This document shows, piece after piece, positions 34,865 to 43,118 of a stretch of DNA of 64,000 bases (positions within the stretch are counted from its first letter, which is position 1; every line of letters begins with the position of its first letter). Under the pieces are notes generated by a model that searched no databases, was not told the origin of the DNA, and worked only from the letters and a program-made list of their open reading frames with translations. Position numbers and translations under genes: made by a program. Source of the stretch: Sporosarcina luteola (GTDB lineage Bacteria; Bacillota; Bacilli; Bacillales_A; Planococcaceae); NCBI RefSeq assembly GCF_023715585.1, contig NZ_JAMBOK010000001.1:2029322-2093321 (forward strand), given 5' to 3'.

Positions 34865-34977
34865 CGGTCGGCATCAACGTTTATGACTTAACGAGTGCAT
34901 TATTTATTTCCTTATTGTTTGCTATCCTAATGATTGGCAATAGCAAAGTTAAATACTCCATACAAATAGGCAGTTAA
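34861..34977 (+). CDS. Possible 38-residue small membrane protein
   Basis: An ATG overlaps the stop codon of the HxlR gene (ATGA), opening a 38-codon frame. The product has a short polar N-terminus, a hydrophobic stretch LFISLLFAILMIG that could span the membrane, and a basic tail (NSKVKYS). GGAGG is present but only one base from the ATG, so initiation would rely on coupling to HxlR translation. I know no family for it; chance cannot be excluded. Confidence 0.3.
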   Translation: MTVGINVYDLTSALFISLLFAILMIGNSKVKYSIQIGS

Positions 34978-35075
34978 TAGCTGAACGGAATGGTTACGAT
35001 AAACATACACGTTACAGTGCACGTTAATTGAAAGCGGGAAACTTCTTTCGGAAATCTTATAAAAGGAATGATTTT

Positions 35076-35828
35076 ATGGTACATGCAAAATTGGCTCCTC
35101 AAGTTCTTGAGGTCTTAAAAGATAAAATACAACTGGTTGAGTCGGGCGAAGGAGGCATCTACTTGGTTGGCCCCATTAAATTGCCGGTGAATCTGTATGG
35201 GGAAACCGTTATTTTTCAATGGTATTGTTGGCTGAATCAATGCCAAGTGACGGATAACTACCAAGATATTATCGATCAACTGGCTTCCGCCAATTTAGCG
35301 GAGTACCAACAATCGAGCGTACTTATATACGGTGATTTCAAAAACGCGGATGAGGCACTCATCCGGATGCACTCCATCTGCCATACCGGAGACATATTCG
35401 GTAGTAAAAGATGTGACTGCGGTTATCAGTTAAAACAGTCGATGCAGAATATTGTTGATCACGGGACGGGTGCGTTGTTTTACTTGGCGAACCATGAAGG
35501 ACGTGGAATCGGTTTATTCAGCAAAGCGATGGCATATGTGCTACAGGAGAACGGCTACGATACAGTAGAAGCTAACGAGAGCCTCGGCTTTGTCGATGAT
35601 GCCAGGAATTACGACGATGCCATTCGCGTGTTAAAGAAATTGCGTACAAAGCCTGTCAAACTCATGACCAATAATCCAAGAAAATTGGAAGCAATGCGGA
35701 ATGCCGGACTTCCTGTCTCGGGCAGGGAACCTTTATGGGGCGACAAATCGGAGTTCAATGAAAAATACTTGCAAACAAAAATTAATCGTTCTGGCCATTT
35801 AGGTGAGGAAGGGACCGATAATGACTAA
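35076..35828 (+). CDS. ribA: GTP cyclohydrolase II (divergent, stand-alone RibA)
   Basis: A 250-residue enzyme of the RibA family, which opens GTP to the first pyrimidine of flavin synthesis. Zinc ligands: Cys102, Cys113 and Cys115 in CHTGDIFGSKRCDCG; catalytic region NHEGRGIGL and YDTVEANESLGF; LMTNNPRK near the end. It lacks the RibB domain of the usual Bacillus RibBA and has about 90 atypical N-terminal residues. Several family positions differ (HEGRG for QEGRG, DARNY for DERD(F/Y)). ATG 35076 follows AAAGGA. Overlaps ribD by 8 bp; no FMN riboswitch upstream. Confidence 0.88.
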   Translation: MVHAKLAPQVLEVLKDKIQLVESGEGGIYLVGPIKLPVNLYGETVIFQWYCWLNQCQVTDNYQDIIDQLASANLAEYQQSSVLIYGDFKNADEALIRMHSICHTGDIFGSKRCDCGYQLKQSMQNIVDHGTGALFYLANHEGRGIGLFSKAMAYVLQENGYDTVEANESLGFVDDARNYDDAIRVLKKLRTKPVKLMTNNPRKLEAMRNAGLPVSGREPLWGDKSEFNEKYLQTKINRSGHLGEEGTDND

Positions 35829-36918
35829 CCATGAATTTTATATGAGATTGGCTCTTGAAAATGCTCAAGCAATGAAGGGCCAAACCGATCCAAATCCACT
35901 TGTCGGTTCAGTCATTGTAAATGAAAACCGAATCGTTGGCGTTGGTACACATTTGAAGGCCGGTGAGCCGCATGCGGAAATCCATGCAATTCGAATGGCT
36001 GGTGAAAAGGCCAAGGGCGGCACAATTTACGTCACCCTTGAGCCATGCTCGCATTATGGACGCACCGGACCTTGTGCAGTAGCCATTGTCGAAGCCGGGA
36101 TTAAGAAAGTAGTCATCGCTACGCTCGATCCAAACCCTGTCGTCGCCGGAAACGGGGTTAAAATACTGGAAGACGCAGGAATTGAAGTGGTCATCGGTGT
36201 GTTGGAAGAGCAATCCCGCCGGATGAATGAAGTGTTCAATAAATTTATCGTTGAACAGAGACCCTTCATGACGATGAAAGCGGGAAGTACATTGGATGGA
36301 AAAATTGCGACGCATACAGCCGACAGCAAATGGATTACGTCCGCCGAAGCTAGGCACGATGTACACGTATTGAGAAATCAAAACATGGCCATTTTAGTCG
36401 GTGTCAATACAGTCATCGAGGATAATCCTGAATTGACAACAAGGATTCCAAATGGAAGAAATCCGATTCGCATCATTTTAGATTCCTCATTGCGCATCCC
36501 CCTTCTTTCAAAGGTCGTGACGGATGGGCAAGCGGAAACATGGATCTTCACTTCCTCTACGTATAATGAAGATGCAAAGAAACTGCTGGAGGAACGGGGC
36601 ATTACAGTTTTCCACACGTCAGGCACTCGCCAAGTCGAACTGAATGATGTCGTCCGAATCCTTGGTGAAAAACTTGTTTCTTCTGTTCTCATTGAAGGCG
36701 GAGGATCGATTCATGCTGCTTTCCTTGAAAAGCAGCTCGTTGACAAAGTTGAGATCTATATTGCGCCAAAATTAGTTGGAGGCACCAATGCGCCAACATT
36801 CCTTGAAGGCACAGGCGTTGAACTGATGCGTGATGCGATCGATATCGAAGATCTGACCATTACGCAAATCGGGAAAGACTTCAAGTTCACTGGCTACCCG
36901 AAATATATAACAAACTGA
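35821..36918 (+). CDS. ribD: Bifunctional riboflavin deaminase/reductase RibD
   Basis: A 365-residue two-domain enzyme. The N-terminal deaminase (about 1-145) has zinc ligands in PHAEIHAI and PCSHYGRTGPC; the C-terminal reductase has the MTMKAGSTLDGKIAT start and LIEGGGSIHAAFL. It converts the GTP cyclohydrolase II product to the ribitylamino compound phosphate. ATG 35821 lies inside the end of ribA, after GAGGAAGGG, so translation is coupled. A HAD phosphatase follows 9 bp later. Confidence 0.94.
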   Translation: MTNHEFYMRLALENAQAMKGQTDPNPLVGSVIVNENRIVGVGTHLKAGEPHAEIHAIRMAGEKAKGGTIYVTLEPCSHYGRTGPCAVAIVEAGIKKVVIATLDPNPVVAGNGVKILEDAGIEVVIGVLEEQSRRMNEVFNKFIVEQRPFMTMKAGSTLDGKIATHTADSKWITSAEARHDVHVLRNQNMAILVGVNTVIEDNPELTTRIPNGRNPIRIILDSSLRIPLLSKVVTDGQAETWIFTSSTYNEDAKKLLEERGITVFHTSGTRQVELNDVVRILGEKLVSSVLIEGGGSIHAAFLEKQLVDKVEIYIAPKLVGGTNAPTFLEGTGVELMRDAIDIEDLTITQIGKDFKFTGYPKYITN

Positions 36919-36927
36919 GGGATTTAC

Positions 36928-37488
36928 ATGAAATTTGGTTTCGATATTGATGATACATTAATTAGTTTACGAGAACATGCATTTCACATATACAATAAAA
37001 AATTGAACCAGAACGTGGAGATAGAACTTTTCCATGCGTTGGACAAAGTGGAAATCCACGAGCTGTTTGGCATGACAGCTGAAGAAGGCGGCAAAATGTG
37101 GAATGGTTCGTTAGAAGAAATTTATTTCACGTCGTGTCCTACCTATCCTGATGCAGTTGAAACGCTGCAAAAACTGGAGAGCGACGGACATGAAATATAT
37201 TATATTACCGCGAGACCTAAAGAACATGGCGAGCGTACAATGGAATGGATGATTGAACAAGGTTTCCCAGTCCAGAAAAAACGCTTCTTTTACGGCATGA
37301 ATGATGAGGACAAGGTTCACATTATTAAAGATTTGGAGCTAGATTATTATTTCGACGACAAGCCGGCGGTTCTTGAAACATTGAGTGATTGTCAGCTGAA
37401 TCTGTTTGCGAAAACTCAATCATATAATCAGCATTTGGATATTCCACGAATTGCAAACTGGTCTGAACTATTTGATTTACTACTTTAG
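36928..37488 (+). CDS. HAD-family nucleotidase-like phosphatase (YqfW/NT5C type)
   Basis: A 186-residue HAD hydrolase of the 5'-nucleotidase (NT5C/YqfW) type. The nucleophile motif is FGFDIDDTL at the N-terminus, ITARPKE supplies motif II, and DYYFDDKPAV motif IV. ATG follows GAGGGATTTAC, 9 bp after ribD. Riboflavin synthesis needs a phosphatase after RibD, a step done in Bacillus by several HAD enzymes encoded elsewhere; the position makes this protein a candidate, but family membership alone only says nucleotide or sugar phosphate. Confidence 0.82.
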   Translation: MKFGFDIDDTLISLREHAFHIYNKKLNQNVEIELFHALDKVEIHELFGMTAEEGGKMWNGSLEEIYFTSCPTYPDAVETLQKLESDGHEIYYITARPKEHGERTMEWMIEQGFPVQKKRFFYGMNDEDKVHIIKDLELDYYFDDKPAVLETLSDCQLNLFAKTQSYNQHLDIPRIANWSELFDLLL

Positions 37489-37506
37489 AAAAAGATACTT
37501 CCTATT

Positions 37507-37543
37507 AAAGCCTAATCCTTTTGTATAAAGGGTTGGGCTTTTT
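37507..37543 (+). terminator. Terminator of the ribA-ribD-HAD operon
   Basis: AAAGCCTAATCCTTT and AAAGGGTTGGGCTTT form a stem with two G-T pairs, loop TGTAT, T-run. Confidence 0.75.
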
Positions 37544-37598
37544 GTATGTGTTAACAATACTATCTATATAGCAAGTGCCGTCCCATAAACAAAAAGGA

Positions 37599-37636
37599 GA
37601 CCAAACCTATCGATCAACAAACTGATAGGTTCGGTC
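37599..37636 (-). terminator. Terminator of the hut operon
   Basis: GACCGAACCTATC / GATAGGTTTGGTC stem followed on the minus strand by TCCTTTTTG, directly after hutH. Confidence 0.8.
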
Positions 37637-37646
37637 CCTGTCCTTG

Positions 37647-39185
37647 TTAGTTCAGGATATCCGCACGTAGTATAAATTGTGCCAACGCTTCTATTTCATC
37701 CGAAATTGCTCGATCGCCTTTCAATGGCGGGCAAATTTCTCTAATTCTCTCCAAGTATTCTTTTGTTGCTGGAGCCAATTGGTTTTCTGCCCCTTCTAAA
37801 TAAATAGCCTGCGATGCGCAAATCATTTCAATTGCAATTACTCTAGCAGAATTATGGATAATTTCACGCGCTTGGCGAGCTCCTATTGTCCCCATGCTGA
37901 CATGATCTTCTTGGTTGGCTGACGTAGGGATTGAATCGACACTTGCGGGATGTGCAAGCACCTTATTCTCAGAAACGAGTGAAGCCGCCGCATATTGCGG
38001 AACCATCAACCCACACTCCAATCCTGGGTCGACTGCCAAGAATGGGGATAGGCCACTCAATTGAGGATTGACGAGTCTCTCCGTTCTTCGTTCGGAAATA
38101 TTCGCCCATTCTGCAGCACCGACTTTGAGGAAATCCATCGCGAGTGCAATTGGCTGGCCATGGAAATGTCCACCTGAAAGTACTTCGCCATTTTCTAAAA
38201 TTATAGGATTATCCGTTGTTGAATTGATCTCAATCTTCAGTCTCTCTTCAGCGTAATTAAATGCTTGCCAAGAAGCTCCGTGAACTTGCGGGATACAGCG
38301 AATGGAGTAGGCGTCTTGCATTCGAAGTTCACCTTGATGTGTGATCCGTTTACTTCCTTCCAGCCAGTTCCGCATTCGTGAAGCGACAAATTCCAGTTCC
38401 GGATGTGGTCGAACGGCTAATAATTCACTATCAAAAGCCGATATAATTCCTCGTAGGGCTTCCATTGTTAAACAAGCTGCCATATCCGCTGCTAATCCGA
38501 CACGCTCAGCTTCATTCAGAGCGACAACGCCTACGCCAGTCATTGCCTGCGTTCCATTAATAAGCGCAAGTCCTTCTTTCGCTTCCAATGTAACCGGTTT
38601 CAAACCTGCCCGTTTTAGCGCTTCCCCACCGGAAAGGATCTCTCCCTCATATTCTGCTTTTCCTTCTCCTACTAAAACAATTGCGACATGTGAAAGTGGC
38701 GCCAAATCACCGCTCGCTCCAACTGAACCTTTACAAGGTACCACTGGATGCACGCCTTTATTAATCATATCGACTAATAAGGATAATGTATCTTCTTTAA
38801 TGCCCGAAAACCCTTTTGCAAGCGCATTGGCACGCAGCACCATCATCGCTCTGACAACTGGTTTAGGCAACGGTTCGCCAACACCGACGACATCCGCGCG
38901 TAGTAAGTTCAATTGTAACTTTGCAATGTCTTCTTTTTCTATTTCAATATCACTTAATTTACCAAACCCGGTATTGACGCCATAGATCACTTTCCCATCT
39001 TTTAATTGTTTTTCAATTCGTTCTCTACTCGCACGCACTCTTACTAATGCTTTTTCAGATATAGCGACTTTTGCCTGTCCGTATGAAACGCTTTCTATCT
39101 GTTGCCGATTAACTGTAAATCCATCCAATTCAACTAGATCGGTCAAGATCGGTTGATCCATCTCCACTAATTTCCCACTCTTCAT
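37647..39185 (-). CDS. hutH: Histidine ammonia-lyase
   Basis: A 512-residue enzyme that removes ammonia from histidine to give urocanate, step one of histidine use. The Ala157-Ser158-Gly159 triad in GSVGASGDLAPL forms the electrophilic MIO cofactor; QDAYSIRCIPQVHG and the late HPASVDSIPTSANQEDHVSMG are also conserved. ATG follows GGGGTGGTCAGGC. It is the last gene of the operon here, whereas hutH leads the operon in B. subtilis. Confidence 0.97.
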   Translation of the reverse strand: MKSGKLVEMDQPILTDLVELDGFTVNRQQIESVSYGQAKVAISEKALVRVRASRERIEKQLKDGKVIYGVNTGFGKLSDIEIEKEDIAKLQLNLLRADVVGVGEPLPKPVVRAMMVLRANALAKGFSGIKEDTLSLLVDMINKGVHPVVPCKGSVGASGDLAPLSHVAIVLVGEGKAEYEGEILSGGEALKRAGLKPVTLEAKEGLALINGTQAMTGVGVVALNEAERVGLAADMAACLTMEALRGIISAFDSELLAVRPHPELEFVASRMRNWLEGSKRITHQGELRMQDAYSIRCIPQVHGASWQAFNYAEERLKIEINSTTDNPIILENGEVLSGGHFHGQPIALAMDFLKVGAAEWANISERRTERLVNPQLSGLSPFLAVDPGLECGLMVPQYAAASLVSENKVLAHPASVDSIPTSANQEDHVSMGTIGARQAREIIHNSARVIAIEMICASQAIYLEGAENQLAPATKEYLERIREICPPLKGDRAISDEIEALAQFILRADILN

Positions 39186-39226
39186 GCCTGACCACCCCTT
39201 CTACATTTAAAAATTTCGAACACGTC

Positions 39227-40579
39227 TTACAAAATCATCGCTGCCAATATCCCAAAAGCGAATAAGGGGATGTTGTAATGAATGAACGTCGGTACACATG
39301 TATCCCAAATGTGATTATGTTTACCGTCCGCATTTAACCCTGCTGTCGGTCCAAGCGTACTATCTGACGCGGGCGATCCCGCATCTCCCAATGCCCCTGC
39401 CGTTCCAAGCAATGCGATGGTTGCCAATGGGCTAAAGCCCATTAACATACATAATGGAACAAAAATTGTAGCTAAAATTGGAATCGTTCCGAATGATGTA
39501 CCAATTCCCATTGTAACCAAAAGTCCTATCAACAGTAAAACCACAGCCCCCAATAATTTACTATCTCCAAGCACAGAGTCCACCGCATTCACTAAATCTA
39601 CAACAGCTCCAGTTTCTTTCAGGATCGTTGCGTATCCCGAAGCAATGAGCATGACAAATGCGATTGCTCCCATCAGTTTTACTCCATCTTGTACGACAGC
39701 TTCACCGTCTGCTAATGTGACAATTCGTCCAGCAAACATAACGATAATTCCTGCCATAGCACCCACTACGAGCGATCCGGCAGCAACTTGTGTTATCAGT
39801 GCTACAGCAATTGCTGCAATCGTAACAAAGTCTTTTGGCTGAAATTTGCGTGGCATTTCCTCGCTAGATGCACTAATTTCAGCTAAGGCTTCTCCTACAC
39901 CTACTTTTTGTTCTTGTTCTTGCCTTTGCCCTTGCCCGTCATCATAATTTCTCGGTTTCCGATAGGTAATGAAGATTGCAATGGCTAAGCCCACAAACAT
40001 TCCAAGCGCAGGAATGGCCATCGCTAAAGGAATTTGAGACATGGAGACCGGCATGCCATTTGCCTGCATCTCATTTGCTATAATGCCATGGAAAATGAGT
40101 CCGTAACCAGCCGGAATCAAAATATACGGCATTTTCAGTCCAAATGTTAATGCGCACGCTACCGCTCTTCTATCAATCTTTAAGTAATTAAAGAACATCA
40201 AAAGCGGTGGGATCAATATGGGAATAAAAGCAATGTGAACAGGAATTAGATTCCCTGACAAACAAGTAAGCGCTGCAATAATTAATAGCAAGACATACTT
40301 ATTTGTCTTTTTCATTGCTAAGAGCTTGTTTATTAAGATCGTTGTTATGCCAGAGTAAGCGATCATCGCTGCAAATACTCCGAGTAAAATATAACTCAAT
40401 GCCGTTTCTGATTGCCCGCCCATCCCGCCAATAAATGTGGAAACCGTATCTGTTAAAGATAGATTTGCTGTTAGACCCGCGACTACAGTAGCCATTAACA
40501 AAGCAAAAATTACATGTACCCTGGCCAAACTTAAAACCGTCAGGACAATGACGGAAATTACTACTGGGTTGGTGAGCAT
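39227..40579 (-). CDS. Na+/H+ antiporter-family permease (YuiF-like), likely histidine or urocanate transporter
   Basis: A 450-residue membrane protein with about 12 helices of the YuiF-like Na+/H+ antiporter family in the ion transporter superfamily. Segments include LTCLSGNLIPVHIAFIPIL and GTAGALGDAGSPASDSTLGPTAGLN (in part). A charged central loop (about 210-250, QGQRQEQEQK) separates the halves. Its place between hutH and the M20 gene suggests uptake of histidine, urocanate or an intermediate. Start ATG follows AAAGGAGAAGG. Confidence 0.82.
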   Translation of the reverse strand: MLTNPVVISVIVLTVLSLARVHVIFALLMATVVAGLTANLSLTDTVSTFIGGMGGQSETALSYILLGVFAAMIAYSGITTILINKLLAMKKTNKYVLLLIIAALTCLSGNLIPVHIAFIPILIPPLLMFFNYLKIDRRAVACALTFGLKMPYILIPAGYGLIFHGIIANEMQANGMPVSMSQIPLAMAIPALGMFVGLAIAIFITYRKPRNYDDGQGQRQEQEQKVGVGEALAEISASSEEMPRKFQPKDFVTIAAIAVALITQVAAGSLVVGAMAGIIVMFAGRIVTLADGEAVVQDGVKLMGAIAFVMLIASGYATILKETGAVVDLVNAVDSVLGDSKLLGAVVLLLIGLLVTMGIGTSFGTIPILATIFVPLCMLMGFSPLATIALLGTAGALGDAGSPASDSTLGPTAGLNADGKHNHIWDTCVPTFIHYNIPLFAFGILAAMIL

Positions 40580-40640
40580 TAGAAACCTTCTCCTTTATAT
40601 TAGGTTGGATACAACGCCTGCTCTATTCTTTTCTCGTTAC

Positions 40641-41807
40641 TTATTTTGCTGGTTTATGGTTTTCATACCATTGTTCAATCAAGCCAGCAGTAAGTCTGCC
40701 AGTATTGATTAAGTTTTCTATACTAATACACTCTCTAAATGAATGGATATTTTGAAATCCAAGGCCTAATGTGAGGCATGTGAGGCCATTTTCATTTAAC
40801 ACATTCGTATCGGCGCCCCCTAATGTTTCGGTTAGATATGGTTGTACTTGTATGTTTCGAGCCGCCGCTTCTACTGTTTTTGTTAAGATATGATCTTTTG
40901 GGATATCAAATCCACTATACTTTTTCTCAATTCTCACCTGTACGCTGCCGCCATTATTCTCTGCTGCTTTTTGCATCGTTTCCTGCATATGCTGCAACTG
41001 CTGATCAAGCTTTTCTTTAGAGAAACTGCGCACTTCCCCCGCAACTGTTATGGAGCCCGGTATAATGGATGTTAACTCTCCGCCTTCCATAATTCCGATA
41101 TTCGCAAGCGTCTCCTCATCAATTGTACCTAGTTTCATATTTAACAACCCTTCGGCTGCAATTAGAAACGCACTATTCCCTTCTTCCGCATTAAGCGCAA
41201 TATGTGCAGCGTTTCCTTTAACTTCCATCCAAATCCGGCTGCTGTACGGGCCTTTTAAAATAATTTGACCTACGTCTCCGCTACTATCGAAAATATAACC
41301 TGTTTTACTTTTCGCTTTCGTATAATCCATATAAGTTGCGCCTACAAGCCCGGGTTGTTCATTGACCGTTAAGATCAACTCAATCGGTCCATGTGGTGCC
41401 CCGCTTTCAATAATTGCGCGGATTGCTTCTAGATACGCAGCCAGTGCCGCCCGATCATCTGCCCCCAAAATTGTTGTCCCATCAGAATAAATGACACCAT
41501 CTTTAATCACTGGTTGGAGCCCTTCTGTCGGCAGCACGGTGTCCATATGGGTTGAAAAGAATAGCGGTGGAATGGAAGCATCCGTTCCATCCTTCCAAGC
41601 AATTAAGTTTCCGACTTCACCGTTAAAATTCTTATTAGCATCATCAAATTCAAATGTAAACCCGAGCTCAGGCAGTAAGTTTTCCAAATAATCAGCGACG
41701 AGCCGTTCTTTCGTACTTGGTCCGTTGATCTTTGCCAATTCAAGAAATGAGTTTAATAACCGTTCCTCGTTTATTTTAGATGCAGCAATAGATGTCTGTG
41801 TGGACAT
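40641..41807 (-). CDS. M20-family metallohydrolase of the hut operon with an altered active site
   Basis: A 388-residue protein like PepT/YqjE aminopeptidases. Metal ligands THMDTV (His87, Asp89), GADD (Asp117) and the late NIHSFRE are kept. The usual catalytic pair Glu-Glu in the GEExGLVGA block reads Asn-Glu150-Gln151-Pro-Gly, so the second Glu, normally a metal ligand, is Gln; HAG of the dimer domain is His-Ile-Ala. Chemistry may therefore differ from peptide hydrolysis. No hutG is in the operon, so this protein could act late in the pathway, for example on formiminoglutamate; that is a guess. Confidence 0.85.
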   Translation of the reverse strand: MSTQTSIAASKINEERLLNSFLELAKINGPSTKERLVADYLENLLPELGFTFEFDDANKNFNGEVGNLIAWKDGTDASIPPLFFSTHMDTVLPTEGLQPVIKDGVIYSDGTTILGADDRAALAAYLEAIRAIIESGAPHGPIELILTVNEQPGLVGATYMDYTKAKSKTGYIFDSSGDVGQIILKGPYSSRIWMEVKGNAAHIALNAEEGNSAFLIAAEGLLNMKLGTIDEETLANIGIMEGGELTSIIPGSITVAGEVRSFSKEKLDQQLQHMQETMQKAAENNGGSVQVRIEKKYSGFDIPKDHILTKTVEAAARNIQVQPYLTETLGGADTNVLNENGLTCLTLGLGFQNIHSFRECISIENLINTGRLTAGLIEQWYENHKPAK

Positions 41808-41837
41808 TGCGGATCCCTCCCTGAAATATTTATATAC

Positions 41838-43079
41838 TTACCGCGACACGACTACTTTCCCTTTTTTAATTACTGTTTCTACAAGATTAGTTCCAAGCTC
41901 ATAGGCGATGTGTTTATAGGAAGGAACGCCCCAAATTTGCAGATCAGCTAGTTTGCCTTCTTGGATCACACCCCGATCGTGCAAATCAAGCGCTTGTGCC
42001 CCTCCAAATGTAGCGGCTTTGATCGCTTCCTCAACTGAGAATTTGTATAGACGACAAGCTAAGTTGATGACAAACTGCATTGATTCGGTATAGCAAGCTG
42101 GACAAAGATCGGTAGCAAGTGCAACTTTCACGCCCGCATCCAACATCTTACGCGCGTCAAATGGCCGCTGATGTCCAACCGCAAAGTCCAATGCCGGCAT
42201 AAGAACTGCTGTTACTTCCGAGGCCGCAAGCTTTTTAATCACGTCATCCGGCGTATAATTCATATGGTCCACAGATACCATATTCATCTTCACAGCTAAG
42301 TCCGACCCGCCAATATAGGAATACGCATCCGCATGTAATTTGGGCTTCATACCATACGCTAAACCCGCTTCCAATATGCGTTCCGATTCTTCTGCCGTAA
42401 AATAGCCAGCATCGCACCACGCATCACAAAATTCCGCTAGTTTCTTTTCCCCCACTTCCGGAATCATTTCATTGATGATTACATCAACATATTGACTTTT
42501 CGTCATGCCTTCGGGAATTCCATGCGCTCCAAGAAATGTGTTCAGTACATCTACAGGGGTTTCGGCGTTCAGTCTTCTTCCTACTTCTAGAATCTTCACT
42601 TCACTTTCTGTCGTCAATCCGTATCCACTTTTACTTTCAACCGTTGTGATGCCAAATTCCAGCATTGCCATCATTCGTTTTTTTGCTTGTTGAAATAATT
42701 CCTCTTCAGTCGCATCACGCGTCAATTCAATAGTCCGGTTTGGCCCAGTTGTGATTCCAAGTTCTTTTGGATCTTTCCCTATTACTTTTGCTGCATATTC
42801 TTCAACACGCGAACCGTTGAAGACAAGATGCGTATGGCTGTCGACAAAACCTGGAACAACGACTTTTCCGGTCGCATCGATTACCCGCGTTTCATCCATT
42901 AAAAATTTTTCGGTGATCTCCTCTTCACTGCCAACGCCAATAATCATTTTTCCTTTTAATGCAACCCAAGCATTCGTCAGCACACCTAGATCTCCCGCTC
43001 CATCTCCAATACATGTAATGACTTCAGCTGCATTTGAAATGACCGTATCTGCTTTCAACTTCTCTTTGACATTTACCAT
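41838..43079 (-). CDS. hutI: Imidazolonepropionase
   Basis: A 413-residue metal-dependent amidohydrolase that opens imidazolonepropionate to formiminoglutamate. Metal site: VDSHTHLVFNG, HADAYSYIGG, VDHMNYT and ALATDLCPACY. The SGYGLTTESEVKIL block is typical of HutI. I chose ATG 43079, eight bases after GGAGG; an ATG five codons earlier overlaps it. Third gene of the operon. Confidence 0.96.
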   Translation of the reverse strand: MVNVKEKLKADTVISNAAEVITCIGDGAGDLGVLTNAWVALKGKMIIGVGSEEEITEKFLMDETRVIDATGKVVVPGFVDSHTHLVFNGSRVEEYAAKVIGKDPKELGITTGPNRTIELTRDATEEELFQQAKKRMMAMLEFGITTVESKSGYGLTTESEVKILEVGRRLNAETPVDVLNTFLGAHGIPEGMTKSQYVDVIINEMIPEVGEKKLAEFCDAWCDAGYFTAEESERILEAGLAYGMKPKLHADAYSYIGGSDLAVKMNMVSVDHMNYTPDDVIKKLAASEVTAVLMPALDFAVGHQRPFDARKMLDAGVKVALATDLCPACYTESMQFVINLACRLYKFSVEEAIKAATFGGAQALDLHDRGVIQEGKLADLQIWGVPSYKHIAYELGTNLVETVIKKGKVVVSR

Positions 43080-43118
43080 ATCTAAAGCCTCCATCTCCCC
43101 TTCGACAAATTCATTTCT

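Noticed and set aside
34978..35075. FMN riboswitch in front of ribA
   Set aside because: None of the conserved AGGGGCGGGG-type or long multi-stem elements are present in the short gap.
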